Assembly (NCBI RefSeq): GCF_018320785.1
Contig: NC_054873.1
Location: forward strand, 30,346,196-30,410,195
Direction: 5' to 3'
From: Cheilinus undulatus
Taxonomy: Eukaryota > Chordata > Actinopteri > Labriformes > Labridae
DNA: 64,000 nucleotides
The position numbers and the translations under genes were made by a program. Positions 55,142 through 64,000 of this stretch are shown one piece after another (positions within the stretch are counted from its first letter, which is position 1; every line of letters starts with the position of its first letter). A model generated the notes under the pieces. The model was not told the origin of the DNA. It worked only from the letters and a program-made list of their open reading frames with translations, and did not search any database.

Positions 55142-56795
55142 TTTGTCTGTGTTACCTTTCCGTGCATTCTGCTGAGGAGTTTATGTGTTTATTTTTGAAA
55201 AGATTAGGCATAAACGAGCTCTCACTGAGGAGTTTCTCATGTACAAAATCTTGGCGTATGGGGACAGTTGTGACGGCGCGTGCCTTTTGCACTTAAGCTA
55301 GTTCAATCAAGCTAAAACGACAATGATTGACGTTAACACGCGGTTGTGCTGTGTTGGAGTCAGTTTTTTTATCCTCTTTGATAGCCTAAAAGTATTTTGA
55401 AATGGCAACGTTGTGCCAAAACTTTAAGAACTACAACAGTTTCCAAATCAGCGAGCCTCTTTGGATGTATGACGTTGCAACTGACCTCTGCCAAGGTTAA
55501 ATAGAGCCTGGCCAACTGACTGTAAATATACAGGCTGATTCATGAACATGTAAATGTGCACTAACTGGGCTTATTAAAGAAGTGCAACGCCCACAGTACC
55601 TCATCCCCATGGGAGGCACTTTACTGCTGTGTTGTCCCTCCTGACAAGAAATGAATGGTACCCCTCCTATAAACAAACACACACACACACACACATACCT
55701 GACACAAAATCAGACACTTCAACATAAACGCATTTATAACAAAGAAAGAATGGGAGAGTTGTTTCCTTGATGCCTGAGTTTACTCTGGTTCCCTTTACTT
55801 GTTTGGTCTCGTGAGGAAGGAAAAATAATCACTGAAGTCTTTAGAGTGAAAGTAGAAATCCTGCATTCAAAGGGGGCTGCTCGACCAGCACTTTGTTTGT
55901 CTCCTGAATGCAGCATTTCAGCACAGAGGTGAAGTGACCTGTGACTCCTGTACCTCCAGGAAAAAAGCATTGTAGGATAGCACCTTATTGATCTTTGATA
56001 TTGAATGTACCTGTATTTTCCCAGCTGTTAAAGTTTGTATGTAAGATCTTTACTCTTTGAGACGTAAAGTGCACTTTTCTGCTTTTTCTCTCTCCCAATG
56101 TCACCTTGTCATTTTTTAAAAGTCAATCACTGTAGTTCTATTTGAACCCTTTTACTGTGCTGAGTTGTCTCCAAATAAAAAACTTCCTTTGAACAGAGGG
56201 AGCAGAGACACCACAGTTTGTATGAGTAGAGTGGTAGGCTAATTGTGTAAATGCCCATACTGACAAAACACTGGTTATTTCTAACTCTTTTAAGGTAAAA
56301 TTATTCAAACAATAATCAGGTTTGGCAACTTGTCAGACTATCCTTCATTCTGTTCTGTAAAACCTTACTTTACACTTTGACAAAGGTGGTCAGCTGGCCA
56401 TCAGTCTGGTCGTTTTCGGCCCTTAACTTTGTCTAGGCCTGTTTTCCAAGAGATTAATTCCTGCAAGTGTCGTGTTGTTCAGCTTTCACATGTGACTGAC
56501 TAAACAGATGATTTTCATTGTATTTTGCATACATGACATTGCTTTTGTAGATTTATTCTGCTGGTTTTTGCCTCAAATCTGTTTTCAGCTGTTCTATGAA
56601 GTGGCATGTGCGTCTGTAAATAGGTTTTTGTGAATATACCATAAAGTATACATGTCTTTGTCAATGTTGTAGAAGTTTATGGATTTTTTTAAAGATCAAA
56701 CTGAGCAACTGTTGCACACTTCGTTAATGCTTTACACATATGCTGTTCTAAATTATTGCTGATGAGTTGTAAAATAAATATCAAAACTAAACTCT
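55142..56795 (+). other. bhlhe41: bhlhe41 3' UTR
   Basis: About 1.65 kb free of transposons apart from a CA microsatellite. Poly(A) signals AATAAA at 56174-56179 and 56773-56778 suggest short and long forms. Pumilio-type words TGTAAATA occur at 55521-55528 and 56615-56622. Confidence 0.6.
55674..55697. repeat. (CA)n microsatellite
   Basis: About ten CA units within the bhlhe41 3' UTR. Confidence 0.95.
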
Positions 56796-57844
56796 GCACG
56801 CTTCCTCTTATTTAAGACAATCTCTCTTCCCTAAACTCACTTGCTGGCTAATGCAGGGGTGCTTACATAAAATGTAAAACTCTTACATTACCTGTGTAAG
56901 TAATATTAAGGTCATGGGAAACACTTTGTTAGTGTTTGTATAGATCAGAGTACAGCGTTGCTAATAGCCAGCATGGATAAAGGAAACTGGAGGTCCAGTA
57001 GATGAAACATGCTGTTACAAAGACTGTAATCAGCTGACAGGCCACAGCAGAGGAATGTACAGTAAGCCAGGGCTTTAAGCAAATGTCATGTGATAAAAGG
57101 ATGATGAAGTGAGATTACCCTCAGTCTGTACAGGCGGATGAAAAACAAGGGGCCTCCTCCCAACTTGTCAAAATCTTTAAGCATGAGCAAATCCAGCCTT
57201 TGTTGTTGCCACTAAATGGTTTAGTGCAATATTTGCTTTTAATCCATATGAATAATTTCAACGTGTCTAGCACTATGCTTTCTAGTAATAATGGCAACAA
57301 TTTGGTCTGGTAATCACCAGTTCTTCTTTCAAGGTTTACAACTGAACATTAAAATCTCCTTAAGATGCAGAAAAGGTCTCGTTCCTGAAGAGTTTTTGCT
57401 TTTTTAGTAAAGATTAGAACAAGGAAGCTCAGCTTTATAACTTTTAGCAATTGAATCTTTCTGTGTAATCCCAAAGAGGACATGCATCCTAGCATTACAT
57501 TTTACTCTGTTCCCTTCAGTTATATCCTTGAAATCTTGCCTTATTTATCAAGTTATTTAAGGATAACAACTCTGGTTTTACCATGATAACAAATTTGAAT
57601 CCCAAGAACATTATTTCATATTGGCATGAATTAAATGACCCATTTCTTAAGTTTTAATTCTTCTGGGTGACCAAAAAGTAGTTCCTTTGGAATCTTTCCC
57701 TCCCCTATGCGGTCAGTGTTCACCATCACTGAGTGAAGGTCTCCATCTACTGGTGAAAAGCTTTAAAACAGTCAGAGCATTAAGCGTTAAGAGTACACAC
57801 CCACAGGTAAAACCAGTTACCTCGCGCATCAGATGTGACAAATC
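56796..57844. other. Spacer between convergent bhlhe41 and rassf8
   Basis: About 1 kb between the two probable poly(A) sites. I see no repeat and no coding content. Confidence 0.5.
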
Positions 57845-59584
57845 TCATTTAGTCAGATGTTTTATTGAATCATGCAACCAAAGTCGTATCAGCAGCCAGT
57901 TACAGCCCTACATCAGTCAACACTTCGCAGTATATTAAGGCAGGAAACAATAAAAACAGGTTTATGTACAGTCGACATCTTACAGTTCTACAAAACATAC
58001 TCAAACGGTTGTAAACAGTGACCACAGCTACCTCTCATTCCAGGGTGGATAATAATGCACACAAGTGGTTTCTTAAAGGGAAAATACACCCAAATACAAT
58101 GACAACCATAGTTAAAAAAAGAAAACAGGGTCTCCTTTAGTTAAACAGCAGGGAGACATGCTGTGCTGATAATCCTCCAGAGCCTTCTTTCTTTCTGTTT
58201 TCATTTCTAACCATGAATTGTACAGCGACAGTACAATGGTGACTTATACAGTATGTGTTGCATAATGAAATAAATGTGTACATGTAAATGCATTTTACAG
58301 CACATTACTATGGCTACAGTAATACAGTAACAAGTGGAAAGCACTATTGTAAAGTTCTCTATCAATGATTCTCTAAAACAGATAAAACATCATTCTAGCT
58401 TCCTCCTTGCTGCTGTGCTATTTTCATTTCCCTCTGCGTCTATGACATTTGATCTACAATCATTGCTTTATGTCTCTACTACAGCTTCACTGTACATTAT
58501 TGGAATACAACCACTGTGGAATGAAGTTAAGGCACTTTGACGTGATTAGCAGCTGAACTACAACCTAAAAGGGGCGTCATATCTTGACTACACTGCATAC
58601 AAACACACTTGCCTCTGTTATTCACACTAGCTATCCATTCGATTATGACATGCCGCCACTTTGACCATAAACTAATTGATTTACTGTTACTGTGGGGGGC
58701 CTGCACATCCAGATATGGCTATAGAAACAACAAAATCATGCAACGAGACCCGCTAATCTTTGGCCACTGATCCTTTCAAAGAAACAAGCATAACAGATTT
58801 GGCAAAAACGTACTGTGTAGTCATTTTAACAACAAACAGCTTAAGAGGATATTTAACACTGTTTCAGGATGCAGATATTACTGCAGGAATGAGGGCACTC
58901 CTTTTTGTCGCTGTGAATGCACAGCCTTGTAGTAAAATAGAATAATTCACTGAATAAAGCTGAAAAGTAAGAAAACATATTTACAGTATCCATCATTTTG
59001 GTGCGTACAGACAGTAACATTCTTTAGTAACAAAACTAATACCATTTGTGCATAGTTTCAACATGAACACAGGCAGAGCTACAAGAATTAATTCAGATAT
59101 GACAGATTATAGACAGTTCTACTACAGACACAAGTCGATCCTTCATTATTTCAACAAGAACCAGTCATTAACTGGGTATAATGTTTTAGTTACATCAGAT
59201 CTTTTAGAGATATAGTTTATAGATTCACATACTAAGATTCTCAATAAAGGCAATCGTTTTGAATCATGATGCTAGAGAGAACATAATACAAATCATTCAG
59301 CAGGTACTAAAGTGAGAGTAAAAGTACATTAAGTGGATATGTTTATATAGAAAGTCCACAAGAGCTGTAAAATTAAATCCTGACATGTTCAGGGGGTTTC
59401 TTCTTCATGCTTCAATCTGCCATCCATTCCCACCAAGTGCTCCATGACTTCCATCCAAAGACAATGTTCCTTCATCATGTGAGTCTTTACACTCAAGGCT
59501 GCCTTCATGTTATCGAGACAACAGTGCATAGTAGTGTGCTACTGAGGTATCCAGTACAGAGATATCCACTTACAACACAACTGT
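57845..59584 (-). other. rassf8: rassf8 3' UTR (probable)
   Basis: A minus-sense AATAAA lies at 57866-57861. The 1.7 kb up to the stop codon contains no recognised transposon, in contrast to the flanking introns, which fits transcribed UTR. Confidence 0.5.
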
Positions 59585-59706
59585 TCACACATAGATGCCC
59601 TCTGGGTTCAGGCCTGAACTCAGAGGACTGTGGAGCACCCTAAGGTGATTGGACATCGGGGTTGATGACATAGGACGCTTCAGGGAGCCGGACAGGGGAA
59701 CTAAGT
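59585..59706 (-). CDS. rassf8: rassf8 terminal coding exon (partial gene)
   Basis: Ras-association domain family member 8, a RA-domain and coiled-coil protein linked to cell junctions. Only the last exon is present: acceptor cccttcccag at 59707-59716, two bases completing a split codon, then [39 protein letters not shown] and TGA at 59587-59585. GSLKRP near the start and the very end [10 protein letters not shown] correspond to the C terminus of vertebrate RASSF8, and the position next to bhlhe41 in opposite orientation agrees with mammalian synteny. Too short for the usual ORF callers. The RA domain and coiled coil must lie beyond 64000. Confidence 0.88.
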
Positions 59707-60341
59707 CTGGGAAGGGAAACGGATGAATGAGAGAAAATTAGGAAAACAACCAAATTAGTATGTCACAAAAACAGTACGGTCATATCAATACATATTTTTC
59801 AATAATGTGTTTTGAAAAGAATATACATGAAGATATATTTGGATTTCTATTAGATTTCTATTTCTATTAGATTTTTAGTTATCATTCAAGTTTAAGTAAT
59901 TTGCTTGAAATTTTACTTGTAAATGTTCAGGTATTTTCATGATTTTTTGGGGGGTGGGGGTCAGTTTGGGGGAAATCAGCTTTGACTTTTTTTGGGCATT
60001 TTCATGGAAATTTGGCCAGTTTCTTTGGATGCTGGGTGAATTTGTTTTGAAATTTTCAGGTGCTCTCATGGGAATCTGGGAATTGAGAGGGTGGGTGTAG
60101 TGCTTTTAAATTATCATGAATGCAGGGGATTTGTTTTGGGGGGTTGGCGGTATTTGGTAAATAATATTTAAAGAATAAAATAGTTTCTTTAAGTATTTGG
60201 GGAATATTTAAAGAAATTTGGGGGTGATATTTCTAGAACAATTCAAAACATATTTAAAAATTCTCACAGAAATAGGTAATTTCTTTAAAATTCAGGGAAA
60301 TTGATAACTTAAGAGTAAATTTTGTTGATGCTTAGCCCTGA

Positions 60342-61813
60342 CCCTTTACCTACTGAGTCTAAAATGGCGATTTGGACATATTTTGTTATTATGGCTGTAA
60401 AATAGCCAAGAAATGCCCTAAGTCTGAGAGCTTTGGTCCCTTTTCCCAGGAGTACTTGAACTTGACTTTTCAACATCTGGTTAATGATTATTGCACATTA
60501 TATGGAATTTTCAGCAGTTTAAAAGAAGAAAAATGCAAAAACGGATTTGCTTTTCACGGCTTTTATGAGAAGAAATTTTGTTATTGCTCATGTAGTTTTG
60601 ATTTGACATTTGAAATGTGAACCTGTACATGTTTAGAACAATCACCAGTCATTTTTTGAGTCTAGGACAGTGGGTGTAAAAAACACAGTACAAAAGATAA
60701 CTATATACACAGGTGACAATTAGTGCAAATAAAGGGGGAAAATGCATTCTCAACATTCTCAAGTTACATATTGTTATTGCACATGACAGACACGCACAAA
60801 ACGCTATTTTTTGAAAACAAAACACCACTCTCGCTCGCTCTCCTTTTACTCTCTTCCTTCACTCTCCTTTCTCACTCGTCTTCTGCCAAAGCTGCAGTTT
60901 TCGCGGTGCTGTTCGAAATTATCGTAATATACAGTGCTTAACAAATTTATTAGACCACCCTAACCCTAACCAAAGTTAGGTTTATGCCACAGCTGCCCTA
61001 AATTAACAGCAATGGTAATTACCAAAATCATTTTTTATGTTTCTGCAATGGTTAATACACCAATATGTAGAAGCTCTTTAACCAAAATGATATTTTTAAT
61101 GCTAAAATATTATTACTGTTATCCATGAATTTTCAAATGTACTGATTTACAAAAAAACCTGAAAAAATAGTAAAGCACATTATTATTTCTTGATTAAAAT
61201 GTCAAATTATAGTTATTTACTTGCATTCCTGAAGAGAAAAATGAGTTTTAGTGGTTGAATGTTATGCTTGATTAATTTCTGACTTTTCAGAGAAGCCCAG
61301 TGAGCCGGCTCAAATTTGGGTGAATTAAGTTTGAAATCCCTCATTCCTGTTCAAAATGGTAAAACGTGGAGAGCTCAGTGAAAATTAAAGAGTCCGCATT
61401 AAAGCACTTCATGATGCTGGATGGTCTCTGAGACAAATATGACAGTTGGTCTAATAAATTTTTTAGGCACTGTATATACCACACATCATATATTACTGGA
61501 AAGCACAGATTCTCAGCTCTCTGTCAGCGTTGAAATTTTTTAGATTGAGCAAACTTTTGAGGAGTTACAGTGTTGAGAATCCGTGTAGCAGTCTCGCGAT
61601 ACTTATGGTGTTTTGCTGTGGTGTTTTACTGTGAATGCCCACATTATATGGTTGCGAGTGCTGTAATGAACCATTGATGTGTGCATGCCCACAATTCTCA
61701 GCTTTCCAACGCCGTTGGATTTTTTTCTGATCAGACAAACTTTGACAGAGTTACGGTAATGATACTCCGGACACATAAAACACAGCACCGGCACCGGCTC
61801 AGTAGGTAAAGGG
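60342..61813. mobile_element. piggyBac-like non-autonomous element, 1.47 kb with a nested MITE
   Basis: Ends are inverted repeats: ccctttacctactgagtc (60342-60359) and ggctcagtaggtaaaggg (61796-61813). CCC at the tip and TTAA immediately to the right (61814-61817) suggest a piggyBac-type element; the left flank is ctga, so the target copy there is mutated or the class is wrong. Without the nested MITE it is about 930 bp. Contains a 75-bp imperfect internal duplication (61509 and 61693). Confidence 0.6.
60930..61474 (+). mobile_element. Tc1-derived MITE, copy 2 (545 bp), nested
   Basis: Same as 7601-8148 over its whole length with scattered substitutions and short indels, including the accctaaccctaacc telomere-like dimer near its left end. 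Transposase remnant MVKRGELSEN, stop, [17 protein letters not shown]. Lies inside the element at 60342-61813. Confidence 0.85.
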
Positions 61814-63444
61814 TTAACAAGCCCTTGTAGTTCATCATCAAAATAACTCCCCCATACCTCTCTCAATGACTAACACCATTTCTCACTGACTGTAGACCCC
61901 CAACAACTGACCAATATGCCGAAACAGATGCTCTAATACTGATCCAGTGCTGTATTTTCTGCAGAAACAGGACCTTCAAAGGATTTGTGGACATCCTTTT
62001 TGATAACTAATTCCTGTTCAAAGACGAGGCTAAAAATTTAAAAATTATCAGGTCCTACTTATCCCAAATAAGTGGAAGAAACTATTAATTCATTCCAAAC
62101 CAAAGCTCAGGTCTCAGGAGGTTAATACCCCCTCATAAAATACAAAGCCACCTTTGCTGTTACAGGATAGCATTGCTGTGATGCCACCAGGGGGCAGTAC
62201 AGAGCTGTGCAGAAATTCTGCCAGTGCAGTAAATTTATGGCCTGGCACAGAAGAGCTTCAGTTTTTCTTTTTTTTCACAGTGAACTGGAAGGTTACGAGA
62301 AGGGCATGAATGCTCAACTCATTATTTTTCACTGTTGAAATTCATCAAATTAAATAATTAAACCCACAGCTCTAAATGATGCAATAATGAAGTGCATGCC
62401 ATGTCATCAGAAAATGATTATGGCTCTTTAAAAAGGTGAGATATTAAAGTTAACAATGTATTAACTGTTGTGTCAAAGGTTTTTAACTTAAATCAAATTA
62501 TGATGTTAGATTTTCACCTTTAACAGTTAGTGCTACCACTATCATATTTCACAGAACCATTAAACTTGTTACAAAGAAGAGCTGTTTGGATAATTTTCCA
62601 CTGAAACCTTATAAAAGATACACCAACATGACAATTAAAATGGGGCTTTTAGGGAAGCATGAGGTACTAGTTTTCAAGGCAGCGGGAATATAATAACTTA
62701 CAGTCTCTGTACATGCCTGAAAACAAAGACTAACCCATTCTGCTTTTATTTGGATTTAAATATCAACTTATTTAGACCAGAGACAGCGTTTTTGTATATT
62801 TACCTTAAGATCCGATGTGATACTGGTGTGCTTCTACCTTTAACACCTGATGATATTGTTTTTAAGACACATGACTGACGAATTGCACAGTCGTTCTCTA
62901 AAATATGCGCTGGAAGGTAGATGAGATAAAACAATATTTTCGTTTAAGCATCTTAAGCCCCCACACAGAGAAATTGACAGATGAGAAAGTTTAAGATGAG
63001 CAGCGACAAAGATGATAGCTGACATATTGAGCGAGGGGAGCAATAAAGAGGCAGACCACAGTAGGATTTTAGATAACAAGAACAACAATGATGACAACCC
63101 AGATTAGGATTTAACTGGGGACTCGCTGGCATAGGCTCAGTAGATAAAGAACAAGCTGAGGATGAGACAGTTGATGTTTTTGATTTGGCTGATTGATGAT
63201 TTTTTCTTTTTAAATGTTTATAGGATTTTGGGCATAAGGAATTATTTATGGTAAAAGCAAAGGGTTTGGGGCTTTCAAAGTTCTTTTTTTATTTCATGTC
63301 TATCTGCTAGAAGGGGCTGCGGTTGTTTCTTCAAACAACACCAATGTTTCAGATGCCATTTTTAGGTGGCCTTACGTCTGAATAGTTTAGTTTTGGGCAT
63401 GCTTACATATCCTTTCAGCTCATATATTTTGATTTTTTCCTACA

Positions 63445-63512
63445 GTGCATTCAGAAAGTATTCAGACCCCCTTCACTTTTTACATTTTTCTTATGTTGCA
63501 GCCTGATACAAA
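63445..63512 (+). mobile_element. Solo Tc1-like terminal repeat
   Basis: cagtgcattcagaaagtatt, cagacccccttcac and cttatgttgcagcctgat match the outer ends of the Tc1 copies at 5627-6406, 28641 and 44845. No transposase sequence recognised next to it. Confidence 0.7.
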
Positions 63513-64000
63513 CTTCCTTAAGTCAAACTTTGCTTTCTTTTTGCCATTCATGGTGGTGGCAATCCTCTTCTGTTGTGAAGTTTTTAAAAGCTGGCCCACA
63601 CTTGATTTGGATGGCCTTTATTGCTTTGTGACAGCTCTCCCATAATTCAGTTCTCTCAGACTCTGTCAGCTCTCCTGTAGGAGGACAGAGCTTTGGTCCA
63701 TTGAGCCCATCACAGAAACTGCTGAGCATGAGATCGAGGGACAGAGTGATGGAAGGAGCGAGGGAAAGATACACAAAGTGGGATGGATGAATAATGCTGG
63801 GGCTGCTTGTATCCAGGCAGCTGTTGGCATGGTGATGATAATTGCTACCGCAGTTGGTTAAAGCTAATACTTTACCCTCAGATACCCCCATCTGCCCCCC
63901 ATTTCCTCTACCACTATCTTTCTAATAGACATATGAGTGTTGGTTCTTTAACACTCATGAGAGACCCACTTTCACATATTACATTCCCTGACCTTCCAAC

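Larger units (their letters stand above)
59707..64000 (-). other. rassf8: rassf8 intron (cut by window edge)
   Basis: No further rassf8 exon is recognisable. Contains a nested pair of DNA elements (60342-61813) and a solo Tc1 terminal repeat (63445-63512). 62000-63400 is AT-rich unique sequence. Confidence 0.55.

Noticed and set aside
61603-61866. 87-codon minus-strand frame as an upstream rassf8 exon
   Set aside because: It covers the right end of a transposable element, and its residues do not resemble RASSF8.

Overview
The window is vertebrate nuclear DNA, almost certainly from a ray-finned fish (probably a spiny-rayed teleost). The evidence is GT-AG spliced exons of vertebrate-specific genes, kilobase introns, and a dense teleost-style repeat load: several Tc1-like lineages, small non-autonomous DNA transposons and tRNA-derived SINEs. 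I saw no bacterial gene, operon, CRISPR array or viral gene. The species cannot be named from the sequence alone.

Four protein-coding genes can be supported, in alternating orientation. (1) The 3' part of itpr2, the type 2 inositol 1,4,5-trisphosphate receptor, on + : nine exons from 322 to 29063 carrying the membrane domain, pore, zinc-binding linker and C-terminal coiled coil. (2) sspn, sarcospan, on - : three coding exons from 51438 down to 40679, 219 residues. (3) bhlhe41 (DEC2), on + : five exons from 53229 to 55141, 431 residues, with a long 3' UTR to about 56.8 kb. (4) The last coding exon and 3' UTR of rassf8 on - (59706 to 59585, UTR to about 57.85 kb); its upstream exons lie beyond the window. 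The order and relative orientation ITPR2-SSPN-BHLHE41-RASSF8 match my knowledge of human 12p, which supports each identification.

Layout: 0-30 kb itpr2; 30.2-40.2 kb intergenic, repeat-rich; 40.2-51.5 kb sspn; 51.5-53.2 kb a head-to-head interval between sspn and bhlhe41 with CACGTG E-boxes; 53.2-56.8 kb bhlhe41; about 1 kb of tail-to-tail spacer; 57.85-64 kb rassf8 3' end and intron. The genes are neighbours rather than a pathway: a calcium release channel, a dystrophin-complex membrane protein, a circadian repressor and a Ras-association protein.

The non-genic sequence is largely a record of transposition. It holds decayed Tc1-like transposase genes of at least four types, a near-identical pair of Tc1-derived MITEs (7601-8148 and 60930-61474), two CCCT/TTAA piggyBac-like non-autonomous elements that share a motif at the same distance from their right ends (14317-15011 and 60342-61813), a larger MITE family with a subterminal hairpin (18.7 and 34.7 kb), an L1-like reverse transcriptase fossil split by a Tc1 copy (48.35-50 kb), SINEs and several simple repeats. 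I did not find a new gene system. The most informative novelties are the paired and nested MITEs.
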